NCBI GenBank assembly: GCA_963794955.1
Contig: CAWCGF010000011.1
Coordinates: forward strand, 310,001 to 374,000
DNA from: JAFDVL01 sp963794955
GTDB lineage: Bacteria; Acidobacteriota; Blastocatellia; RBC074
DNA: 64,000 nucleotides
Reading direction: 5' to 3'
The number at the start of each line of letters is the position of its first letter. The first letter of the stretch is position 1. The notes under the pieces are model-generated. The model saw only the letters and a program-made list of their open reading frames with translations. It made no database searches and was not told the DNA's origin. This document shows positions 42,465-51,065 of the stretch, piece after piece. A program made the translations under genes and the position numbers.

Positions 42465-43856
42465 TTGATATACCAAGGTTCCCTCCGCAACTCTGTACGG
42501 TTACTTAAAACATCTTGGCAAACTTGGTCAGATGCCTCAATCAATCGCAAAATTGTAAGCGGCTCATTGGCTTTTAGTTTCCTAACATTAGGCGTTAAAA
42601 TTCTAGGCGCACTTAAGGAGGCAATATCAGCAGCCTACTTTGGACTTGGCGATGATCTTGACGCATTTAATGTGGCATTTACGATCGCTTCATTTGTGAT
42701 TTTTGTTATAGGAGGAGCTTTTCAAACAGCAATTCTTCCTGTTTACCTAGAAACCAAGAAAGAGGTTAGTCGTGAGGCTGTTCAACTTTTTCTTTCATTG
42801 ACTATCACAGTTTGCTTATTAATTCTAATTATTACTACAAGCGTGCTGTGGGTAACCTTGCCATACTTATTACCACTCATTGTTTCTGGCTTCAGCAAAG
42901 AAAAATTAGAACTTACTAGATGGTTACTCTATGAACTCTTCCCTTTGATTGCTTTAGGAGGCGTATCGTTAACTTTATCATCTATTCTTAATGCAGAGGA
43001 AGGTTTTAAGATCACTGCACTGACACCAGGGTTAACCTCGATTAGTTTGATTGTAGCGATTTTCCTTTTAGCTGGGAAACTTAGGGTACATGCACTGTCA
43101 ATAGGTTTAATCGTGGGAGTAGTGGTAGAGTTAATATTTTTGATGGCAGCATTACGCCGTAGAAATCTCAAGTTATCTTTTAAAGTAGGTTGGCAGAATA
43201 ATAGGACGAAACAAGTGATAATAAATGCGCTGCCTATAGTAGTTGCTATTGCCTTATCAGGATTAATGCCAATTGTGGATCAAAGTTATGCTGCAAAGCT
43301 AAACTCCGGAGATATTGCCGCATTGGGGTTTGGGAATCGAATTATCAGCCTTGTCCTAACGCTATTTGCTACTGCAGTTGTGACTATTGTCTTTCCCCAT
43401 TTTTCAAAACTAGCCATAGAGAAAGATTGGGAAAAGTTGAGACAAGTTTTTTATACAAATATTTATAAATTTATCTTACCCGTTACAGTTTTATCTGGTT
43501 TACTGATTATTATCTTTTCCGAGCTATTTACCCGGCTGTTTTTTCAGCGAGGAGCATTCACACCACAAGATACTAAATTAGTTGCCAGTATCCAAATGAT
43601 CTATGCTTTACAGATTCCAGGAAATGTTATTTTTCTAGTGGGCTTTCGCTTACTCAGCGCGATTCAAGCTAATAAAATTATCATTATTGGCGCATTAATA
43701 AATTTGATAAATACGATCTGGCTTAATTACTACTTGTCAAATGCTTTCGGCGTAAAAGGCATTGCCCTTACAACCAGCATAGTTTATGTGTTGGCAATGA
43801 TATTTACTCTTACATCAATAAGCCTAGAGATGAAAAAGCGTGCCAGAAGCTCTTAA
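42465..43856 (+). CDS. MurJ/MviN-like flippase (copy 2)
   Basis: The 463-residue MOP-superfamily protein has about fourteen helices and shares KEAISAAYFGLGDDLDAFNVAF and FFQRGAFTPQDTKLVAS with the first copy at 33536-34864. The only start that keeps the full N-terminus is TTG at 42465; a 30-residue cytoplasmic segment precedes the first helix. The gene is visibly AT-rich compared with rfbCBA before it, and this continues to about 44605, suggesting a separately acquired piece. A second flippase in one locus may mean two repeat-unit types. Confidence 0.83.
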   Translation: MIYQGSLRNSVRLLKTSWQTWSDASINRKIVSGSLAFSFLTLGVKILGALKEAISAAYFGLGDDLDAFNVAFTIASFVIFVIGGAFQTAILPVYLETKKEVSREAVQLFLSLTITVCLLILIITTSVLWVTLPYLLPLIVSGFSKEKLELTRWLLYELFPLIALGGVSLTLSSILNAEEGFKITALTPGLTSISLIVAIFLLAGKLRVHALSIGLIVGVVVELIFLMAALRRRNLKLSFKVGWQNNRTKQVIINALPIVVAIALSGLMPIVDQSYAAKLNSGDIAALGFGNRIISLVLTLFATAVVTIVFPHFSKLAIEKDWEKLRQVFYTNIYKFILPVTVLSGLLIIIFSELFTRLFFQRGAFTPQDTKLVASIQMIYALQIPGNVIFLVGFRLLSAIQANKIIIIGALINLINTIWLNYYLSNAFGVKGIALTTSIVYVLAMIFTLTSISLEMKKRARSS

Positions 43857-43912
43857 AAGTAAGTTGTTTATTTAAGTTTAAGTAATAAACCAATTAGCAC
43901 CTAAAGATAATT

Positions 43913-44605
43913 ATGGATCAAAAATTTATATGGGATTATTATCAGGGTGACGGAGAAGATCGCTTTCAAGACTCTGCCCCACGCTTAGAATATTTAGTTA
44001 AAATTGCCCACAAGCTAAAAACTGGAAAAGAAAATCGGGCCATATTAAATATAGGAGTAGGGAATGGGTGTCTTGAAAGATTCGCCTTACTGCGAGGATT
44101 TACGACTTTTTCTTTAGACCCAAGTGAAGTGGCCATACAGAAAGTCCAAAAGTATGGCGGACAAGGGAAAGTAGGCAGCATAGAGTCTATTCCCTATGAA
44201 AATGGAGCCTTCGATTTCATCTTTTGTTCTGAAGTACTTGAGCATCTAACTGAAACCTCGATGAAAAGTGCAATGAGCGAGATGAAGCGTATACTAAAAA
44301 CGGATGGCTATTTAATAGGCACGGTTCCTTTTAATGAATCATTAGAAGCTAATATTGTGGTTTGCCCAGATTGTAGCAATAGGTTTCATCGCTGGGGACA
44401 CGAACAAACTTTTAATAAAGCTTCTTTGGAAATGCTTTTACAAGAATCAGGGTTTAGGATTACTCGCCTAGAAACTCGCGCCTTTCCAGTTCTTACGGGT
44501 AAAAACTTTGTACGAAAATTCATCTCTTTGGGAAGATATATTTTAGGAAGATGGGGATTTGAATCTGCTTCTCCTAACTTATTCTTCATCGCAAGTAAAT
44601 CCTAA
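43913..44605 (+). CDS. Class I SAM-dependent methyltransferase
   Basis: A 230-residue protein with motif I ILNIGVGNGCLERFALLRG near residue 45, an acidic residue after SLDPSEVAIQK, and FDFIFCSEVLEHL. Two cysteines in VVCPDCSNRFHRWGHE suggest a small zinc site. AT-rich like the flippase before it. The substrate is unknown; a sugar of the polysaccharide is likely. The insertion sequence lies 199 bases downstream. Confidence 0.82.
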   Translation: MDQKFIWDYYQGDGEDRFQDSAPRLEYLVKIAHKLKTGKENRAILNIGVGNGCLERFALLRGFTTFSLDPSEVAIQKVQKYGGQGKVGSIESIPYENGAFDFIFCSEVLEHLTETSMKSAMSEMKRILKTDGYLIGTVPFNESLEANIVVCPDCSNRFHRWGHEQTFNKASLEMLLQESGFRITRLETRAFPVLTGKNFVRKFISLGRYILGRWGFESASPNLFFIASKS

Positions 44606-44818
44606 AATCTGTAATTAACCTTAAGGTCGAAAAATGTGGGCTCAGTTTGGCTTTTAAAATGACTTTTCCCCAAGCTGTTTTGTTGGCAGAATCCTTAAAA
44701 TACAGCGTGAAAGTTCACGACATGGTCTGAGAAGATTTACATTGATATAGATGCAATGCGTAGCTTTTGCATCCTTCAAGCTGAAAGAGAGAGCTTACTA
44801 ATAAACTGGACATTGGCG

Positions 44819-44859
44819 AAAACAGGCGGCTCAAACCCGCGTGTTTAGCGGCCTGTTTT
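44819..44859. terminator. Hairpin at the left end of the insertion sequence
   Basis: AAAACAGGC (44819-44827) pairs with GCCTGTTTT (44851-44859) just inside the left inverted repeat. Both flanks read as short T-runs in their own direction, so it can act as a weak two-way terminator. Such hairpins often shield a transposase gene from outside transcription. Confidence 0.5.
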
Positions 44860-44983
44860 GCAAAAGTTGACAAGGTATCCGAATCCGTGGCGGCGCGGAA
44901 CTCCACCGTGTACTTTGCGCATCGGGCGTTCCTGAGTAGGCTGTCTTTTGACAATCTACTTTGTTCCAACAGGAGGACGCCCG

Positions 44984-46246
44984 ATGCTCACGCGCATTTT
45001 ACACCCGTCGCCCCAGTTAGGCTCGTTTCTGGCACCGCTCTGCGGCAGTTTGTCCCAACCGCAAAAGACCCATTTACAGGAGCTGTGCGATGGCCTCCTG
45101 GTCTGTGAAACCACTCATACGCTGGCCGCCCTGCAGCGCTTGTTTGTCGAGACAACGGATCAATCAAACTGGGCGGACTTTCTCCGCATTAGTCCCTGGA
45201 ACCCTGATGCAGTACGCGCCGAGTTACTGCCAACACAAATCGCGTGGGCCCTTGAGCAAGGGCAAAAAAGTTGCCAAGCTAAAGAACGCTACCGCAACTT
45301 CGACGATTCGCTGGGCGTCAAGGGGGACGCGACCTGGCGGCTCGACGTCGTGGATTGGCATCACGATCCTGCGCATAGCACGCCGCAACGTCCGCGTTAT
45401 CAAAAAGCTTTTTGTTATGTGGCCTGCACCCTGTGTGTCGGTTCCATCGTCGTTACTTTGGACGTGCGCTTGTATTTGCGGCGGCGTACCTTACGCGCGT
45501 TGAATCGTAAGCGTGCGCCGCAGGAGCGGATTCGTTACCAAAGCAAAAATAATATTGTCCGCGCGATGTTACTGCGCCTCGCGCCGTACTTGCCGCCGGA
45601 TTGGACCGTCATCGTCCAATTCGACAGTTGGTACGCTTCCGCTAAGTTACTCAAGTTTGTCCGCCGCCAGTCGTGGCATTTCACCTGCGGCGTGAAGTCG
45701 AACCGCAAGCTCAACGGTGAACGGCTTGACCACCAACACCTCAAAGAGAAGCACAAGTGGCACGCGCGCGTGCGTGTGACCAATGCCAACCAGGAAGAAC
45801 GTTGTTACTATGTGCGGCAACTCGACGGACGTTTGGAGCAACTCTCTTTTGACGTTTGCGTTCTGATCTCAAAACGGCACCTGGGGCAAAAAGCCCCTGC
45901 GTACTTTGCCAGTACGCGGGCCTGCAAGCCGCCAGCCATCTTGCAGGGCTATACGGGTCGTTGGTCGTGTGAAGTCGTCAACTTTTATACCAAGACACAG
46001 CTTGGGTTGGCGGACTTTCGTTGCTGGAGCTACGCCGCAGCGGACAAATACGTGGTCGCAGTGCATCTGGCTTGGGCTTATGTCGAACAACGGTTTCAGA
46101 CCGAACGCGACACCCAAGTGAAATGTTACGGCGACCTCCTCCGGCGGCATCGGGACGAACATAGTGAAGCCTTGCTTAAAGCGGCTGTGGAGATGGCACA
46201 CGCAGGCGCTGAGCCAGCGGCTGTGTTGCAGCGTTTTATCCATTGA
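44984..46246 (+). CDS. DDE transposase of the insertion sequence
   Basis: The 420-residue protein starts at ATG 44984 with AGGAGGA six bases upstream, which settles the start against the longer frame from 44948. Candidate DDE acids lie in FDDSLGVKGD (near residue 107), VIVQFDSWYASAK (near 212) and the C-terminal GRWSCEVVNFYTKTQLGL (Glu near 331). The Trp-Arg-Leu-Asp and VDWHHDPAHST segments are typical of the IS4/IS701-like DDE_5 group, but I cannot name the IS. The frame is intact. Confidence 0.88.
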   Translation: MLTRILHPSPQLGSFLAPLCGSLSQPQKTHLQELCDGLLVCETTHTLAALQRLFVETTDQSNWADFLRISPWNPDAVRAELLPTQIAWALEQGQKSCQAKERYRNFDDSLGVKGDATWRLDVVDWHHDPAHSTPQRPRYQKAFCYVACTLCVGSIVVTLDVRLYLRRRTLRALNRKRAPQERIRYQSKNNIVRAMLLRLAPYLPPDWTVIVQFDSWYASAKLLKFVRRQSWHFTCGVKSNRKLNGERLDHQHLKEKHKWHARVRVTNANQEERCYYVRQLDGRLEQLSFDVCVLISKRHLGQKAPAYFASTRACKPPAILQGYTGRWSCEVVNFYTKTQLGLADFRCWSYAAADKYVVAVHLAWAYVEQRFQTERDTQVKCYGDLLRRHRDEHSEALLKAAVEMAHAGAEPAAVLQRFIH

Positions 46247-46439
46247 GCTTCGCACGTTCGTCAACCAGATGTCGCGCACAGGTAACACCTCCGACACTGG
46301 CGAAAAAATACTTTTCGGCTGGTACGGAGGAGTGTTACCCAAAGTACCTCAAGAGAGTAGACCGGATAACGGAAAAGTACCTAAATTTCGCCAAAGTGCA
46401 GTAATAAATAAGGCTAATACTAGGCTCTAAGGAATAACA

Positions 46440-47264
46440 ATGCTAAGCCAAGAACATATTACCGCGAATACCCGATTTAGTTTCGGCTCAAATTGGACGA
46501 ACTTTCTTCTCGTCTTAAATGAGCAACGGATAAGTGAGGCTGAAGAATCTCTAAAATCTATGCTCAAGCTTAATAGTTTGGCTAATATGCGGTTCTTAGA
46601 TGTTGGCTCAGGAAGCGGCCTCTTCAGCCTTGCCGCACGGCGATTAGGGGCGGAGGTAGTTTCCTTTGATTATGACTTAGAATCTGTTGCCTGTACGGAA
46701 AGTTTAAAGCAGCGTTTTTTTTCAGGTGATAAGAACTGGCAAGTTATGCAAGGCGATATTCTCGACAAGTTATATGTAGAGAGGTTGGGGAAATTTGACG
46801 TAGTCTATTCTTGGGGAGTACTTCATCATACGGGCAAAATGTGGCAGGCGCTTGAAAACGTTCATCCGCTTGTAAAAGACCAGGGGCAATTGTTTATTGC
46901 AATCTATGATGATCGAGGTTGGAAGAGTCGCGTTTGGAAGAGTTGTAAATTTGTTTATAACAAAATGCCGAGGCTACTTAAGCCGCCCTTTGCCCTGTTG
47001 GTAATGATTCCTTCAGAATTAAGATATTTTGCTTTTGGTCTGAAGTTTAACATTCCAGCCTATATCCGCACATGGACTAAATATCATCTGGGTGGCCGAG
47101 GTATGAATCGTTGGCACGATATAATTGACTGGGTCGGAGGCTACCCTTTTGACGTCGCTACCCCGAAGGAAATTACTGAATTTTACCAACATCGAAAATT
47201 TACCTTAGTTAATATTAAGACCTCCATTGCTGGCTGTAACGAGTTTGTTTTCACAAAGGAATGA
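46440..47264 (+). CDS. Class I SAM-dependent methyltransferase
   Basis: A 274-residue protein with motif I FLDVGSGSGLFSLAARRLG near residue 54, VSFDYDLESVACTESL, and FDVVYSWGVLHHTGKMWQAL, followed by a C-terminal region with GWKSRVWKSCKFVYNKMPR and KYHLGGRGMNRWHDIIDWVGGYPFDVA. This C-terminal layout is common in methyltransferases of polysaccharide loci. It lies 37 bases after the IS right end, so its upstream region has been moved away; it may now depend on the IS for expression. Confidence 0.82.
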   Translation: MLSQEHITANTRFSFGSNWTNFLLVLNEQRISEAEESLKSMLKLNSLANMRFLDVGSGSGLFSLAARRLGAEVVSFDYDLESVACTESLKQRFFSGDKNWQVMQGDILDKLYVERLGKFDVVYSWGVLHHTGKMWQALENVHPLVKDQGQLFIAIYDDRGWKSRVWKSCKFVYNKMPRLLKPPFALLVMIPSELRYFAFGLKFNIPAYIRTWTKYHLGGRGMNRWHDIIDWVGGYPFDVATPKEITEFYQHRKFTLVNIKTSIAGCNEFVFTKE

Positions 47265-48391
47265 AAATCACCTTTTTAATTCGCTCGCTTGATTATGGTG
47301 GGGCTGAGCGACAGATGGTTGAATTAGCTAAAGGTCTAAACCGCAGAGGTCATGAAGTAGAGATCATGGTTTTTTACGGGGGCTTTGCCCTGGAACGAGA
47401 CTTAATCGAATCGGGCCTGGAAGTTTACAGTCTTAATAAAGCTACACGCTGGGACATCGCAGCTTTTTTGATGAAGTTGTTCCGTACTATGCGAAAATCA
47501 AATCCAGAAATATTACATAGTTATCTAGGAACAGCTAATACTTTGGCAGTTTTACTTAAACCCTTCTTGCCAAATACACGCATAGTTTGGGGAGTGCGTG
47601 CTTCAAACATGAATTTAGAGGAGTACGACTGGGTTTCGCGATGGTCATATAAGATAGAAAGTTGGCTAGCTCCATTTGCTCATTTAATTATCTGCAACTC
47701 TCAGGCAGGTCGGAACCATGCTGCTGCTAAAGGATTTCCTCAGAATAAGATGATTGTTATTCCAAATGGAATAGATACAGCACGTTTCAAGCCCGATCTG
47801 ATGGCCCGAGTGCAGGGCCGGGAGAACTGGGAAGTTGGCGCTCAGGATATTCTTATCGGGTTGGTCGCACGTCTTGATCCAATAAAAGGTCATACTACCT
47901 TTCTGCGGGCGGCAGCCAAATATGCTCAGGATCGTTCCGACGTGCGCTTTGTCTGTGTTGGTGACGGCCCTAAAAACTATTTTCAAAAGTTGCAGCAATT
48001 GAGTGAAAGCCTCGGGTTACGAGAGAGAATAATTTGGGCAGGTAGCCAAAACGACATGCCGATAGTTTACAATGCGCTCGATATAATGACCTTATCCTCT
48101 TACGGCGAAAGCTTCTCGAATGCTATCGGAGAAGCTATGGCTTGTGGGATTCCGTGTATTGTCACTAATGTTGGGGATTTAGCGCAGATTGTTGGGGAAA
48201 CTGGCGGTATAGTGCCGCCTTACGATGAAGATGCTTTAGTGGCCGCTTGGCGAAGCGTTGAAGGACAAGCACGACAACAACTAGGACATTTGGCGCGAGC
48301 CAGAATTTGCGAGCATTTTAGTTGTGAATCGCTTGTAGAAAAGACAGAATCTGCCTTATTTGACGAGGTTTCAGTTCGGCATTTGACTTGA
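47261..48391 (+). CDS. Glycosyltransferase, group 1 (GT4-like), paralogue A2
   Basis: The 376-residue enzyme begins MKITFLIRSLDYGGAERQMVELAKGL and has LIGLVARLDPIKGHTTFLRAAAK and SYGESFSNAIGEAMACGIPCIVTNVGDLAQIVG. It is the counterpart of the gene at 37559-38671 over its whole length. It overlaps the methyltransferase before it by four bases. AT-rich compared with A1. Confidence 0.9.
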   Translation: MKITFLIRSLDYGGAERQMVELAKGLNRRGHEVEIMVFYGGFALERDLIESGLEVYSLNKATRWDIAAFLMKLFRTMRKSNPEILHSYLGTANTLAVLLKPFLPNTRIVWGVRASNMNLEEYDWVSRWSYKIESWLAPFAHLIICNSQAGRNHAAAKGFPQNKMIVIPNGIDTARFKPDLMARVQGRENWEVGAQDILIGLVARLDPIKGHTTFLRAAAKYAQDRSDVRFVCVGDGPKNYFQKLQQLSESLGLRERIIWAGSQNDMPIVYNALDIMTLSSYGESFSNAIGEAMACGIPCIVTNVGDLAQIVGETGGIVPPYDEDALVAAWRSVEGQARQQLGHLARARICEHFSCESLVEKTESALFDEVSVRHLT

Positions 48392-48408
48392 TCGTAAGAG
48401 GTATCTTG

Positions 48409-49836
48409 ATGAACCGGGAAAAATTAATCTTTCCATTACTCGCCATTCTACTTGTCCCGATTTTCTTTATCTTCATCCCGATAAAAGAATGGGTAGCCGT
48501 TATTCTAATCTTATCTACCTTTCTTTTATTATTTACTTCTCGCTATATTAGAACGGATGGACGGCTACTCTTATCTGCAGGTCTTATGCTTGCTATTCGT
48601 CATGGAATTTCGATAATTAATGTTTATTATACGACTGTTTTTGGTGCAGGGCTAGATGCCACTACCTTTCATTTAAAGGCTACTGAGCTAGCTCGCTCTA
48701 CACATCCTACTTGGTTTGATGAATTTGGTGGGATTGATGTTGGAAGTGCCTTATATACCAGAAGCCTCGGTTTTTGCTATAGATATCTTGGTGAATCTTT
48801 ACTATTGGGGCAAACTCTCTCTATCTTAGCGTATGTTATTGCGGGGATCCTACTAATAAGAATGGTAGATAATCTAGGGTTGTCGAAATGGAAGAAAGGC
48901 TTGATATTGCTCTATGGGGGATTGCCGCCAGCAATAATATATGAGTCAATCACGATGCGTGAGTCCTGGGAGGCTCTATTTTTTCTTTCGGTTTGTTATC
49001 ATGCCCTACAATTAAGAAAACGAACCTCAGCTTGGCGAGTAGTGGCTTTAACTGGATTCGGTATTGGTCTTGGGTTTCTCCATAATGGGTTAATGATATA
49101 TGCCCTTTTTTTTATTTGTTATAGCTTGTTTTGGGGATTACGAATTAGCCTGACAACTTGGAAGGCTCGCAATTTGTTTGGTCAATTAGTAGCAATTCCT
49201 TTATTGGTGGGCATTATTCTTGCTTGGTGGAATCTGGCAGGTGATATTGGCGGCGCATCTCAGGCTTTAATCAGAGGTGAAACGGCTAATTACTACGAAA
49301 CCTATCGAGAAAAAGGAGAACAAGATGCACGCGCGAATTATGAAGTGAAGTTGGATACATCTTCTATTTCCAGGGCTATGGTAACAGGAATTTTAGCTTT
49401 TATCTTTTATCTTTTCGCCCCATTCCCTTGGCAAATTGGTAACTTAATGGATGTTTACGCCTTTTTGGAAGGAATATTTAGATTTCTTTTACTTTATTAC
49501 GGAATTAAAATTTGGTGGCATGCCTCTGGCGAGCGTAAAAGTAAGTATGGCTATTTACTAATTTGCGCTGTTACTTTGGAACTATTATGGTCATTTGGCA
49601 CAACTAACTGGGGTACAGCAATTAGACACCATTTAGTAGCTTATGGGCTTTTAATTATAGTAGGCGGACCAGGATTGATTTTGAAGGTGAGCAGTATACT
49701 TAACCGGCTAATGAAAAGGAACCGAGGCCGCAAAAGAAGGAGCATTTTTACCCGACCAGTGTTTGCTAGAGGTATTAGCCGCGTCCCACTATCATTAACG
49801 TCGCCTTCTAATATTACCAATACGCTTGGAAAATAA
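48409..49836 (+). CDS. Polytopic membrane protein, Wzy-like
   Basis: The 475-residue protein has about ten to twelve predicted helices, long hydrophobic stretches and a large loop around residues 290-330 (TANYYETYREKGEQDARANYE), followed by a positively charged C-terminus (LMKRNRGRKRRS). AAGAGGT seven bases before the ATG at 48409 supports this start over TTG 48388. No sequence motif is strong, but a multi-helix protein with one large loop in a polysaccharide locus is what repeat-unit polymerases look like. Distinct from the ligase-family protein at 28523. Confidence 0.65.
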   Translation: MNREKLIFPLLAILLVPIFFIFIPIKEWVAVILILSTFLLLFTSRYIRTDGRLLLSAGLMLAIRHGISIINVYYTTVFGAGLDATTFHLKATELARSTHPTWFDEFGGIDVGSALYTRSLGFCYRYLGESLLLGQTLSILAYVIAGILLIRMVDNLGLSKWKKGLILLYGGLPPAIIYESITMRESWEALFFLSVCYHALQLRKRTSAWRVVALTGFGIGLGFLHNGLMIYALFFICYSLFWGLRISLTTWKARNLFGQLVAIPLLVGIILAWWNLAGDIGGASQALIRGETANYYETYREKGEQDARANYEVKLDTSSISRAMVTGILAFIFYLFAPFPWQIGNLMDVYAFLEGIFRFLLLYYGIKIWWHASGERKSKYGYLLICAVTLELLWSFGTTNWGTAIRHHLVAYGLLIIVGGPGLILKVSSILNRLMKRNRGRKRRSIFTRPVFARGISRVPLSLTSPSNITNTLGK

Positions 49837-49880
49837 TTGTAATTTAATTTCCATCAATTTGTGTGGCGCAAATAGGAAGT

Positions 49881-51064
49881 ATGACGAAGCCCGCTCTGAG
49901 CAGAATTGTTCATATTATTAACGGCTTACATACAGGCGGCGCAGAAATGATGCTTTACAAGCTGCTTTCTGGAATGAACAGGGAGCTATTTGAATCTCGG
50001 GTAATTACCTTGATTGATGGCGGCGAGGTAAGAAGTAAAATTGAGGGCATAGGTATTGAAGTTAATTCTTTAGATATACCTAGAAGCTTTGCTACTCTGG
50101 CAGGTGTAAGACCTCTAATTCGACACTTGCGTCAGCTAATTCGGCACTTGCGTCAGCACTCTCCTAATCTCGTGCAAACATGGATGTATCAGTCTGACTT
50201 GGCGGGTGGTCTTATTAGTAAGATATTCACTAATGCCCCAGTTGTTTGGAATATTAGATGCAGTTATCCAGACTGGTCTGGACGGGGAACGATGCGAGTC
50301 GCCAGTACGTGCGCCTCTCTATCGCGAGTTATCCCCTCGCGCATTATTTGCGGCTCTGTCTCAGCTTTGAATGATCATGTCGAGATGGGATACAAAAAAG
50401 AGAAAATGATTGTTATTCCAAATGGCTTTGACCTGTACAGCTTTCGTCCTGACCTTGAGGCCAGATTAGCGGTACGCAAGGAATTGGGACTTTCACCTGA
50501 AACCAAATTGGTGGGTATGTTCGCTCGTTTCGATCCCTTTCAAAGACCCCGAGAATTTTGTGCGTGCGGCGGCGCATCTGCACATGCACGAATGCCAGAA
50601 TGTCCATTTTGTGATGTGTGGTCATGAAATCTACCTGGAGCCATAAACAATTAGTCGAATGGATTGAGCAAGCAGGTATTCGAGGAAACTGTCATTTGCT
50701 TGGCCCACGGCAGGATGTGCCACGCTATATGGCGGCAATGGATGTCATTGTGTTGGCCTCGCAAAGTGAAGGGTTCCCAAATGTATTGGGTGAAGCGATG
50801 GCTTGTGGCGTGCCTTGCGTTACCACAGACACAGGTGACTCGGCGCTAATTATCGGTGATACCGGCAACGTCGTCCCGATCAAAGACCCTGAACTGTTGG
50901 CCCAAGCTTGCGAAGCTTTACTGGAGTTGAGTGATGAAGAGCGACGCACGCTCGGTCTAGCAGCACGACGGCGCATTGAAGACCAATTTAGCCTTCCGAC
51001 GATTGTTCATAAGTATGAGCAACTGTATCAGGAATTATTGACCCCACGAAACGGCAGTCATTGA
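49881..51064 (+). pseudogene. Glycosyltransferase, group 1, paralogue B2 (two frameshifts)
   Basis: The gene would encode about 393 residues, counterpart of 38682-39917: HIINGLHTGGAEMMLYKLLSGMN at the start, VIPNGFDLYSFRPD in the middle, SQSEGFPNVLGEAMACGVPCVTTDTGDSALI near the end. Start at ATG 49881 after AGGAAG. Frame changes by one base near 50540 (an extra base in CCCTTTCAAAGACCCC, after which DPENFVRAAAHLHMHE reads on) and again near 50625 before HKQLVEWIEQAGIRGN. A 21-base in-frame tandem duplication lies at 50115-50156. The protein sequence is otherwise well kept, so the breaks are either artefacts or very recent. Confidence 0.8.
50115..50156 (+). repeat. 21-base tandem duplication inside a glycosyltransferase gene
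   Basis: Two copies of CTAATTCGrCACTTGCGTCAG stand head to tail (50115-50135 and 50136-50156) and differ at one base. The duplication is in frame and gives LIRHLRQ twice. The paralogue at 38682 has only one such segment, so this is a recent local duplication. Confidence 0.85.
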
Positions 51065-51065
51065 T

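Larger units (their letters stand above)
44805..46402. mobile_element. Complete insertion sequence with terminal inverted repeats and target duplication
   Basis: The element is 1598 bases. The left end ACTGGACATTGGCGAAA (44805-44821) and the right end, read inverted, ACTGCACTTTGGCGAAA (46386-46402) match at 15 of 17 positions. The bases outside, AATAA at 44800-44804 and AATAA at 46403-46407, form a perfect five-base target duplication (six if the boundary is moved by one). It holds one full transposase gene. Intact ends, intact ORF and intact duplication mean the insertion is recent. I do not assign the family; the transposase looks IS4/IS701-like. Confidence 0.88.
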
